DNA of 14,742 nucleotides, from positions 1 through 14,742 of the forward strand of contig JAIRZX010000237.1 of assembly GCA_031267005.1 (NCBI GenBank), in the 5' to 3' direction. The DNA is from Deltaproteobacteria bacterium (lineage in GTDB: Bacteria; Desulfobacterota; Desulfarculia; Adiutricales; Adiutricaceae). The notes beneath the pieces were generated by a model, which was given only the letters and a program-made list of their open reading frames with translations, was not told where the DNA came from and did no database searches. A program made the position numbers and the translations under genes. This document shows positions 1 to 7,493 of this stretch, piece after piece. Positions within the stretch are counted from its first letter, which is position 1. The number at the start of each line of letters is the position of its first letter.

Positions 1-147
1 AGAAGACGGAGACGGAGACGGAGACGGAGAAGAAGACGGAGAAGAAGACGGAGAAGAAGACGGAGAAGAAGACGGAGAAGAAGACGGAGAAGAAGACGGA
101 GAAGAAGACGGAGAAGAAGACGGAGAAGAAGACGGAGAAGAAGACGG
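1..147 (-). repeat. 12-bp tandem repeat encoding (SSSP)n
   Basis: About twelve units of gaagaagacgga (plus strand), with shorter agacgg units at the left end, encode Ser-Ser-Ser-Pro on the minus strand in frame with the PfaC-like gene. The repeat continues to the window edge, so its full length is unknown. Unit length is a multiple of three, so expansion or contraction keeps the frame. It is probably a disordered linker. Confidence 0.9.
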
Positions 148-2298
148 CGGTGTCGGGGGAAATGAATTGCCTTCGGCGGAAGCGGGGGAGCCAGGTTTGG
201 CGGAGGCGGCGGGAATTTTCCCGTCCCCGGCGTCGGCGCTATTGTCCGCCGCCTTGGAGGACGCGGTTTCCGGGCTTTCGTCTGCGGAGGGCTTCTCGGC
301 CGAGGCGGCTTTGGCGGACTGGCGCGCCGGGCCCTTCCTGGCCTTGGCTCCCGGCGTCTTGGCGGGCGCCTTTCCCCCTGCGGCCGAGGAATCTTTGGAA
401 TCCGTGGAATCCTTTGGATCCTTTGAGTCCTTTGGATCCTTTGAAACCATGGAATCCTTTGAAGCCATGGAATTCCCTGAGTCCTTAGAACTCTTGGAAT
501 TGGAATCCTTCGATTCCTTGGAACCCATGGAATTCTTGGAGTCCTTGGGAACTTCGGGGGAATCCGTTTCTGGAGCCCCGGCTGAAGCGGGTACGGGGGA
601 GGCGTCCGCGCCGGAAAATTTTCCGTAGGATCCCTTGGTTTTTAGGGAGTATTGGGAATTCTCGCTGCCGGGGGAGGTGTCGGCCACGCAGCCGGCCTCT
701 CCCCACAGGGAGGCGTCGAAGCCTTCGAAGACGGCCTGGGCGTTTACTCCGCCGAAGCCGAAAGCGTTTACGAACGCGAGCCGGCCCAGCCCTTCCGGGG
801 GATCGGGCCAGGGCTGGGGGGACTTCAGGATCTTCAGCGCCGGGGCGGCCGCGAGGTTGAGGCCCGGGGCCTCGTTTTGGAATCCCGGGCTGGGGGGGAG
901 CGTCAGGTTGATGAGGGAGAGCACCGCCCGCGCGGAGGAGGCGGCCGCCGCCGCGGAAAGGAGGTGGCCTATGCTTCCCTTGACGGAGCCCAGGGCCGGG
1001 GCGCCGTGCGCGGCGAGCGGGTTTCCGGCCAGGCATTCCTTAAGGGCTTTGACTTCGGCGCGGTCGCCCAAAACCGTGGACGTCCCGTGGGCCTCTATGA
1101 GGCCTAAGGCGCCCGCGAGCTTCCCGCCCGGAAACGATCTGCCGGAGAGCCTTTCCGCCTCGCGCATGGCCCTCAGCTGCCCCTCGGGGTCCGGGGCCAG
1201 GGGGTTGGCGTTCTGGTCGTTGGAAAGCCCCACGCCCAAAAGGACCGCGAGGACGTCGTCCCCGTCCGAAAGGGCCCGGTCCAGGCGTTTTAAGAGGAAG
1301 GCCGCCGCCCCGGTCCCCACCACCAGCCCGTCGGCCTCCGCGTCGAAGGGCCTGGAGGCCCCCTTCCTGGAAAGGGCGCGGAGCTGGGCGAAGCCCAGCT
1401 GCGTGAACAGGGGATCGGCCCAGGCCAGGCCCCCGGAAACCGCCGCGGTGACGCTTCCCGACAACAGCTTCGTCATGGCGAGGCGGAAGGCGTAGAGGGT
1501 CGAGGCGCATGCCGCGTCCACGGTGAAGCTCGGGCCGCCGAGGCCCAGGGCTTCGCTCAAGAGCTTCGCGGAGTAGCCGACGTTCCTGAAGGGGTTGGTC
1601 TTGGGGGGTGGCGGGAAGGGGTTGAAGTCCCAGGCGCGGGTGGCCTCCTTCCCGTACAGGGACACCGCCGCCTCGCTCGTCTTGCGGGTGGGGAGCACTA
1701 TGTGGCCAGCTATGACGGCCACGTCCCTGGGGAAGTGGCCTTTCAAGAGCCCCCGGGCCAGGGGGCCGTCTTCGGGCGCTCCGCCGTCCCCCTCCGGGCC
1801 GCCGCGGCCCGCGGAGCCGTTTCCGGCCGTCGCGGCAACGTCGCCGTCGCCGTTTGCGCCGCCGTTCCCGCCTCCGCCGCTTCCGTCTCCCCCGCCGCCG
1901 GCGCTTCCGTCTCCCCCGCCGCCTCCGTTCACGCCTGGCGCGGCCCCCAGGCCCGTGGCCTTGACGCCCGCGTAGAGCCAGGACAGGGCGGATCCGTCCG
2001 CCTCTTCGGGATTGAAGCTCTGGGGGAGCTTCAAGCCGTTTAAGAAATCCAGCTCGGCGGGCTTCCAGGGCTTGCGCCAGGCGCCGTACAGGCTGGGGGT
2101 CTTGTCGGGAAGGGGGGGTTCGGAAGGATCCAGGAAGAGGGACGGATCGGCCCCGAAGTCCCCCGCCTCGGCCTCCCTGAAGAAGACCTTGCCGGAGACG
2201 GTCCCTTCCCAGAAGGCCTCGGGGGTTTCCGCCCCGGGGAGGGCGAGCCCGAGCCCTACCACCGCTACGGCGCGGGAGGGGTCCCGGAGTGTTTTCAA
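1..2298 (-). CDS. PfaC-like beta-ketoacyl synthase of a PUFA/secondary-lipid synthase, 3' end outside window
   Basis: An open frame of 766 codons runs from a TTG start off the left edge with no stop. The start is chosen because AAGGA lies 6 nt upstream and the TTG shares TTGA with the stop of the preceding gene. The first ~490 residues are a ketosynthase: VAVVGLGLALPG at the N-terminus, active Cys264 in VDAACASTLYAF, His404 in EAHGTST, His445 in GSIGHL, and NAFGFGGVN. The segments LNGLKLPQSFNP and LLGVGLSNDQNANPLAPDPE resemble PfaC ketosynthases more than PfaA ones (family knowledge). It should condense malonyl-ACP with the growing acyl chain in the cytoplasm. A Gly/Asp/Asn insert occupies about residues 118-176. 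After the KS there is no chain-length-factor domain in the window; instead a Ser/Lys/Asp-rich stretch, a Lys/Ala/Pro stretch and (SSSP)n follow. A CLF or dehydratases may lie beyond the edge. Confidence 0.92.
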   Translation of the reverse strand, partial: MKTLRDPSRAVAVVGLGLALPGAETPEAFWEGTVSGKVFFREAEAGDFGADPSLFLDPSEPPLPDKTPSLYGAWRKPWKPAELDFLNGLKLPQSFNPEEADGSALSWLYAGVKATGLGAAPGVNGGGGGDGSAGGGGDGSGGGGNGGANGDGDVAATAGNGSAGRGGPEGDGGAPEDGPLARGLLKGHFPRDVAVIAGHIVLPTRKTSEAAVSLYGKEATRAWDFNPFPPPPKTNPFRNVGYSAKLLSEALGLGGPSFTVDAACASTLYAFRLAMTKLLSGSVTAAVSGGLAWADPLFTQLGFAQLRALSRKGASRPFDAEADGLVVGTGAAAFLLKRLDRALSDGDDVLAVLLGVGLSNDQNANPLAPDPEGQLRAMREAERLSGRSFPGGKLAGALGLIEAHGTSTVLGDRAEVKALKECLAGNPLAAHGAPALGSVKGSIGHLLSAAAAASSARAVLSLINLTLPPSPGFQNEAPGLNLAAAPALKILKSPQPWPDPPEGLGRLAFVNAFGFGGVNAQAVFEGFDASLWGEAGCVADTSPGSENSQYSLKTKGSYGKFSGADASPVPASAGAPETDSPEVPKDSKNSMGSKESKDSNSKSSKDSGNSMASKDSMVSKDPKDSKDPKDSTDSKDSSAAGGKAPAKTPGAKARKGPARQSAKAASAEKPSADESPETASSKAADNSADAGDGKIPAASAKPGSPASAEGNSFPPTPPSSSPSSSPSSSPSSSPSSSPSSSPSSSPSSSPSSSPSSSPSPSPSPSS
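385..560 (-). repeat. Degenerate repeat encoding a Ser/Lys/Asp-rich linker
   Basis: Short, imperfect 9-bp-type units around tcctttgga encode a string of KDS, KDP and KES triplets with interspersed Met and Asn (minus strand). GC content falls sharply compared with the flanking ketosynthase code, so this is a compositional outlier inside the gene. It is charged, lacks aliphatic residues and should be disordered. Confidence 0.7.
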
Positions 2299-5200
2299 TT
2301 TCGGTCCTTTCCGCGGCCTGGCGCCGCGCGGGGGGAACTCGTGCCGGGCTCGGAGCCGGAACCGCCGGCGAGGGCGGAACCGCCGGGCCCGCCAGGGCCC
2401 GCGTATCCGCCGCCGGGGGCCGCCTCGCCCGGCGGGGGATCGAAGCCGGAGCCGTTGGCGACGCCGATGGCCGCCTCGTCCGACGAGGGATCGAAGCCGG
2501 AGCCGTTGGTGACGCCTATGGCCGCCTGGGCCAAAGGCCCGTAGCCGTCCAAGGCCGCAGGGTCGGTGCCGGGGCCAAGGACTACGGTCTCGCAGGGGCC
2601 GCCGGGCCCCAGGCCCAGGAGCCGGGCGACGGTCCTGGCGCCGGCCTTCAAGCCGATAAGCCCCACGCCCTCGGAGGCGAAGAGCCCGGCGAGCCTGCCG
2701 TCCACCATGCCGCCCTCGAAGGGGCCGAAGGAGGGGGAGAGCACAGCCGCGTCCGGCCGGGAGCGGCGCTCCTCCCAGGCGAGCTTGTTCAGCACCTCGT
2801 TTCCGGCGGCGTAGTCCGCCTGGGCCTTGCGGCCGAAGCGGGCCGAGGAGGAGCTCATGAACACTATGGCTTTGAGCGGCTCGTCCTGGAAGGCGGCCAG
2901 GAGGGTCTGCGCCAAGGCGGCCTTTGTGCCGAAGACCTTGGCGAAGTCGCCCGCGCTCTTGCCCTTTACCAGGTGGTCCATTATGACGCCCGCCCCGTGC
3001 ACCAGCCCCCTCACGGGCCCGAAGCGGAACTTCACGTAACGGGCGGCCGCCTCGGCGGAGGCGGGGACGTCGAAGGGTCCGTCCACGTAGTGGGCTTCGG
3101 AGCCGAGCGACCTTAACGCGGACAAAGTCGAGCGGATTTCCCGGGAGTTTAAGGTGAGCCTGGCCCTTGACGCCAGTTCCCGGGGGGCTAAGCCCGGCGC
3201 CCGCTCGTGGAGGGCCCGGGCGATGGCCCTCTGGTCGGGCAATTCCGCGAGCCAGGCGGGCTCGGGCGGGCCCAGGGGAGTCCGGCCCAGAATGACGAAG
3301 CGGGGCCGCGAGCGGCGGGCGAGCTCCAAGAGGAGCGAGGCTGTCACCCCTCTCCCGCCTCCGGTCGCGACCACGGTGTCCCCCTCGGAGAGGGGGAAGA
3401 AGGGCCCGAGATCCGGGACGGCGTAGGGGGCCATTTGCGGGGTGACGAAAAGGTCGCGCCCGGGAAGGCCTATTTCCACAGGTCCGGGCGACAGGAGCGC
3501 GGCCAGGAACTGCTCCGGGAAGCCCGAATGTGGCATCTCGTAGGCGGCGAAGGGAATGTCCAAAACCCTCCCGAAGCAGCCGGGAAGCTCGCGCACGGCG
3601 GATTTCACGAGCCCGCCCACCGCGGCGGAGGCGGCGTTCCCCACGTGCTTGGCCGGCCCCGAAGCCCTCGGGAACCCGAAGCAGCCGCCCAGGTAGCTCA
3701 CCCCGCTCAAAAGCTTCAGCCCGTCCCCGAGACGGTCCACGGCGGCCATGGCCTTCAAGATCAGCGAAGGGTCCCGGTCGGCCCCGGGCCAGATGAGGGA
3801 AAGCGACTTGGGGGGCTCGTCGAAGGGGGGGAGCCCGCGTTTCCAGGAACAGCGGACGGTCCTTATCCCCGCCGAGCGCATGGCCGCCGAGATCTCCTCC
3901 GCCAAGGTCCCGGAGCCCATCACCACGGCGGGGCTGAAGGCGGACGGGTCCCCCGGCGGCGAAGGCGTCCAGGGCACGGACTCCAGGCGGTACAGGGCAG
4001 GGGCCCCGGCCACCGGGCCGCCCCCGTCCTCGCCGGGAAGAACGGAAGGATCGAACGGGGCCTCGCCGGGAGGGGGCGTCCCGTACGGGCTTTCGCCGGG
4101 TGAGGGCGTCCCGTACGGGCCTTCGCCGGGGGAGGGCGCCACGTACGGGCTTTCGCCGGGGGAGGGCGCCACGGAGGGGTTCCGGCCGCCGGCGGCCGGA
4201 TCGGGCTGGCTTTGGCCGGGCCCGCCGGAACCTGCGCCGGGACCGGGCCCTTCGGGAGAAAAGCGCGGGCCAGCGGGGGACAGGGCGGGAACGGGGCAAG
4301 GGACGAAGCCGGCCAGGCCCGACTCGTCGCGCCTGCGGATGGAGGCGGCCAAGGCGTTCTGGATGATGGAGCCGCCGGTGGGCCTCGGTTCGGGGGGCCG
4401 GGAGGGCCCTGAGGCTGAGGCCTGCGCGGGAGCGTCGGGCGCGGGGGTTAAGGACGCCTCGGACGAAGGCCCCGCGCCTTCATCCGCGGGCTGAAAAAAA
4501 TCCAGCCACTCCCCCAGCGTAACGGCCCTCGCCATCTGGGCCTGGTCCTGGCCGCAGGCGTTCCCGGCCTCCTCGGCAATGAGCGAGAGGATCTCGACCT
4601 TCTTTATGGAGTCCAGGCCCAGATCGCCCTCGAGTTCCAGCCCGGGCAGGAGGGTGGAGGGCGGGTAGCCGGTCTCCCTGGAAACTATGCGTATGACCGC
4701 CGGGTAGCCGTCCCCGTTCCCGTCCGCCCGGGCGCCGGAAGCGGGGGCCGGGGGCGGCTGCGGGGGGAAGGAGGGAGGCGGGGGCTCGGGCGCGGAGGAC
4801 CGGGGACGGGCGGGACCGGCAGGACCGGCGTCCGGCGGAACGGGCGCGGCGGCGGGGTAAGGAGCGGCGTCCCGGCCCGGGTCGGGGATTTGCCGGAGGT
4901 CACGCGCGCAGGGAACCCGGCCCTGCGGTTCGGCAACGCCGCCGGACGGCGGGGAAGCCGCCTGCGGCCCGGGGTAACCCCGGGGGCTCCGGAGGGAACG
5001 CCCGTCCTCCGGCCCGCCCTGGAAGTCGCCGTAAGGCGGATAGCCTGAGGGGCGGGCCGCGGGATCCCACCGGGTCGCGGGCGGGTACGTTTCCGACCCG
5101 TAAGGGCCTTCGGGCGGCGCGGCGCCGAGGCGGGGTAACGGCCGCCCGAAGCCGCCTCCCAGGGGCACGGCCAGGCGCGCTGCGCCGGTGGCCTCGGGCG

Positions 5201-7493
5201 GCATAGGCCCGGCGGGCGCGCGGGGGGCGGAGAGCCGGGCGCCCAAGGTCACGAGATCGCCGACCGTGCGGGCCTTGGAGAGGGCGGAGGGATCCAGTCC
5301 GGGGGCCCGCTCGCTTAAGGCGGAGAGGATCTCCACTTTCTTGATGGAGTCCAGGCCCAGATCGCCCTCGAGGGTGAGTTCCGGGGTGAGGGTGGACTCC
5401 GGGTAGCCGGTCTCCTGGGAGATGACTTCCAGGATGAGCGCCTCGGCGAGAGGCGCGGCAGCCCCCAGCGCCGGGGAGCTCGCGAGCTCCGGGAAGACCC
5501 TGCCGTCCCGTCTGGGCGGAGGGGGCGGGCCCGGCTGGCGGGCCGGAACGCCGCCGTAAGCGTCATGCTGGGCGCCATGGCCGACGGCGGCGTATGGATC
5601 CTGCTGGGAATCCGGGAGACGGGAGGCGTAGGGATCCTGCTGGGAATCCGGGAGGCGGGAGGCGTAGGGATCCTGCTGGGAGCCCGGGAGGCGGGAGGCG
5701 TAGGGATCCTGCTGGGAGCCCGGGAGGCGGGAGGCGTAGGGATCCTGCTGGGAATCCGGGAGGCGGGAGGCGTAGGGATCCTGCTGGGAATCCGGGAGGC
5801 GGGAGGCGTAGGGATCCTGCTGGGAGCCCGGGAGGCGGGAGGCGTAGGGATCCTGCTGGGAGCCCTCGGCGTAAGGATCCTGCGCGGCGTCCAGGGCGGA
5901 GGAGGGGTAAGGATCCTGCGCGGCGTAAGGATCACGCTCGGGGAAGCCGCCCCGGGCCGGGTAGGGACTCTGCGGGGGAAAAGGGGTCTGCGGCGGATAG
6001 GGGCTGCGGGGGGCGACGGCGGGTCCGGAGGCGCGCCCGGCCACCGTGGCGTGGGGTCCTGCGGGCGCCGCCACGAGCGGGCTGGCCGAGAACACCGGGG
6101 CCCGGCGGACGGGGGGCGCGGGGAGAGGGGAGCGCCCGGGGGGCGGGGTTTGGGCCGTAGCCGGCGGAGGGCCGGATAAAAGAGCGGATTCCATGACCGC
6201 GGCGAGCTCGCCCAAGGTCATCCCGGCGTCTTTGAGGGTCTGCTCGCGGCCCGGGGCCTCGCCCGCTATCTCGGCCAAGAGCTCCACCTTTTTTATGGAG
6301 TCCAGGCCGAGGTCGCTTTCCAGGTGCATGTGGGGCTTTAAAGACTCGGGGGGGTAGCCGGTCTCCCGGGAGACTATCTCGCACAGCTTTCCCCAGGCCC
6401 CGTCCGGAGAAGCCATGGACGAGCCGTTGCCGCCGGGGTTCCGGCGGGGCGCGGGCGCGTATTGGGTGGGAGCGGGGGTTTGGAGGGCTTGATGCGCGGG
6501 GGGGGCCGAAAAGTCGCGGCCGGACGGGGAATAGTCCCTGCCCGGAGCAGCCTGCGCCCCGACCGCCAAGGAAGGAGTCCCGAAGGGGCCGCCGGGGCCC
6601 GTCACGAAGGCGTCGAGTCCGTACGCCCCGTGTCCCGGATCGCCGCTCCTGTTAGGATCACGGGCGAAAGCGTCTTGCCCGTAGGCATCGCGGGCGCTGG
6701 CGTCATGCCCGTAAGCGTCCCCGAAGCTTCGGGGGCGGGCCTGAGCGCGGGCCGCCGGATCCAGGCGCTCGCCTTCTCGGGAGGAGTCCGTACGGGCGCC
6801 CGCGGCGAACCGGGGTTCGGCCGGGGCGGGACGCGGCGCGGCGGGTCCGGCCTGGGGGGAGGCTTTGAGCGATTCCTCCAGCGAGCCCAGCCTTTCCAGG
6901 GTCTCGCGCTGGAGCCGGGCGAGCTCGTCCACCCGGGAGGCAAGTTCCCCCTGCGGGGGGGACTGGGTGTCCCGGGGGCCCCGCGGGGGCATGAGGTCCC
7001 GGGGGCGGAAGGTGTTGGCGCCGCTTAAGAGCACGTGGTGGCCCCCGGGCTTGGGGGGCGGGAAGGCTATGTAGGACCAGTTGCGGAAGTTTACGGGGGC
7101 GCCGGCCGAGGCGAGGCGAGCGAGGTTCTTGGCGAAGTCCAGGGCGCTCCGGGGGGCTGGCAGGATGCGCCCTTCGGAGGAGAGATCCAGGCTCCCCCCG
7201 AAGGCGGCCGGCGGGCTTCCGGCGTGGAGTATCAGATCGTTGGGGAAGAGGGACGGCACGGCCCCGGCGTCGAATGCCGCGGGGTCCCCGAGGTAGATCT
7301 CCAGCTCGTCGCTGAGCCTGCGGCGGATCTCGTCGGCGGAGCCGAAGGCGCGGCCGTCCGCGCCGGCGAGTTCCGGGAGGCCCCCGGCCTTCGGCCGCTC
7401 GGCGGGGAGGCTTAAGACGGCCTTGCGGAGGGCTTCCGGGTCCCCGGGGGGATCTCGCCCAAGGCCCTCACGGCCTCTTTCAAGGGGAGCCAC
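2295..7493 (-). CDS. PfaA-like synthase, C-terminal part: AT remnant, three ACPs and ketoreductase
   Basis: A 1732-codon frame. Residues ~30-170 look like the end of a PfaA acyltransferase region (DFAKNLARLASAGAPVNF). Three acyl carrier proteins follow, each with DLGLDSIKKVE; the phosphopantetheine serines are Ser399, Ser716 and Ser962. From about 1185 there is a ketoreductase with its structural half, then the NADPH loop TGGGRGVT (glycines from 1378) and the active region QADYAAGNEVLNK with Tyr1561. The tandem ACP plus KR order is typical of PfaA; the family often has five or more ACPs, so three is few. No dehydratase follows the KR. Linkers are rich in Tyr, Pro, Gln and Gly, including a 12-residue repeat. 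The ATG at 7493 lies inside the upstream gene with no clear ribosome site and the first ~15 codons are an out-of-frame copy of it, so I infer the true protein continues from the upstream frame (see 7446-7451). The downstream PfaC-like gene overlaps by 4 bp. Confidence 0.92.
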   Translation of the reverse strand: MAPLERGREGLGRDPPGDPEALRKAVLSLPAERPKAGGLPELAGADGRAFGSADEIRRRLSDELEIYLGDPAAFDAGAVPSLFPNDLILHAGSPPAAFGGSLDLSSEGRILPAPRSALDFAKNLARLASAGAPVNFRNWSYIAFPPPKPGGHHVLLSGANTFRPRDLMPPRGPRDTQSPPQGELASRVDELARLQRETLERLGSLEESLKASPQAGPAAPRPAPAEPRFAAGARTDSSREGERLDPAARAQARPRSFGDAYGHDASARDAYGQDAFARDPNRSGDPGHGAYGLDAFVTGPGGPFGTPSLAVGAQAAPGRDYSPSGRDFSAPPAHQALQTPAPTQYAPAPRRNPGGNGSSMASPDGAWGKLCEIVSRETGYPPESLKPHMHLESDLGLDSIKKVELLAEIAGEAPGREQTLKDAGMTLGELAAVMESALLSGPPPATAQTPPPGRSPLPAPPVRRAPVFSASPLVAAPAGPHATVAGRASGPAVAPRSPYPPQTPFPPQSPYPARGGFPERDPYAAQDPYPSSALDAAQDPYAEGSQQDPYASRLPGSQQDPYASRLPDSQQDPYASRLPDSQQDPYASRLPGSQQDPYASRLPGSQQDPYASRLPDSQQDPYASRLPDSQQDPYAAVGHGAQHDAYGGVPARQPGPPPPPRRDGRVFPELASSPALGAAAPLAEALILEVISQETGYPESTLTPELTLEGDLGLDSIKKVEILSALSERAPGLDPSALSKARTVGDLVTLGARLSAPRAPAGPMPPEATGAARLAVPLGGGFGRPLPRLGAAPPEGPYGSETYPPATRWDPAARPSGYPPYGDFQGGPEDGRSLRSPRGYPGPQAASPPSGGVAEPQGRVPCARDLRQIPDPGRDAAPYPAAAPVPPDAGPAGPARPRSSAPEPPPPSFPPQPPPAPASGARADGNGDGYPAVIRIVSRETGYPPSTLLPGLELEGDLGLDSIKKVEILSLIAEEAGNACGQDQAQMARAVTLGEWLDFFQPADEGAGPSSEASLTPAPDAPAQASASGPSRPPEPRPTGGSIIQNALAASIRRRDESGLAGFVPCPVPALSPAGPRFSPEGPGPGAGSGGPGQSQPDPAAGGRNPSVAPSPGESPYVAPSPGEGPYGTPSPGESPYGTPPPGEAPFDPSVLPGEDGGGPVAGAPALYRLESVPWTPSPPGDPSAFSPAVVMGSGTLAEEISAAMRSAGIRTVRCSWKRGLPPFDEPPKSLSLIWPGADRDPSLILKAMAAVDRLGDGLKLLSGVSYLGGCFGFPRASGPAKHVGNAASAAVGGLVKSAVRELPGCFGRVLDIPFAAYEMPHSGFPEQFLAALLSPGPVEIGLPGRDLFVTPQMAPYAVPDLGPFFPLSEGDTVVATGGGRGVTASLLLELARRSRPRFVILGRTPLGPPEPAWLAELPDQRAIARALHERAPGLAPRELASRARLTLNSREIRSTLSALRSLGSEAHYVDGPFDVPASAEAAARYVKFRFGPVRGLVHGAGVIMDHLVKGKSAGDFAKVFGTKAALAQTLLAAFQDEPLKAIVFMSSSSARFGRKAQADYAAGNEVLNKLAWEERRSRPDAAVLSPSFGPFEGGMVDGRLAGLFASEGVGLIGLKAGARTVARLLGLGPGGPCETVVLGPGTDPAALDGYGPLAQAAIGVTNGSGFDPSSDEAAIGVANGSGFDPPPGEAAPGGGYAGPGGPGGSALAGGSGSEPGTSSPRAAPGRGKDRN
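2418..2519 (-). repeat. 51-bp direct repeat near the ketoreductase C-terminus
   Basis: Two adjacent 51-bp units (2418-2468 and 2469-2519), differing at a few positions, encode the 17-residue block AAIGVxNGSGFDP plus a variable acidic or proline tail. They lie after the KR in the Gly-rich C-terminal extension. Confidence 0.8.
4061..4180 (-). repeat. 30-bp tandem repeat encoding a Pro/Gly/Tyr decapeptide
   Basis: Four 30-bp units (starting 4061, 4091, 4121 and 4151) encode variants of ESPYGTPSPG between the third ACP and the ketoreductase. The first and last units are the most diverged. All units keep the frame. Confidence 0.85.
5589..5861 (-). repeat. 36-bp tandem repeat encoding SQQDPYASRLP(D/G)
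   Basis: Seven complete 36-bp units and one partial unit (21 bp) encode the 12-residue block SQQDPYASRLPD or its Gly variant, between the first and second ACP. Near-identity of the units points to recent tandem amplification. The block is flanked by looser DPY repeats (AAQDPYP, AAQDPYAEG). Confidence 0.95.

Noticed and set aside
635..1495. Rightward 286-codon frame opposite the PfaC-like KS
   Set aside because: The opposite strand has Cys264, His404 and His445 in one uninterrupted frame.
2289..3116. Rightward 275-codon frame opposite the ketoreductase
   Set aside because: It mirrors GC-rich codons of the confirmed leftward KR domain and has no motif or ribosome site.
5589..5861. CRISPR array
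   Set aside because: The 36-bp units are directly adjacent with no unique spacers and are in frame in a protein.
5565..6179. Rightward repeat protein (GGVGILLG blocks)
   Set aside because: It is the complement of the 36-bp repeat encoding SQQDPYASRLP; the leftward frame continues into real ACP domains on both sides.
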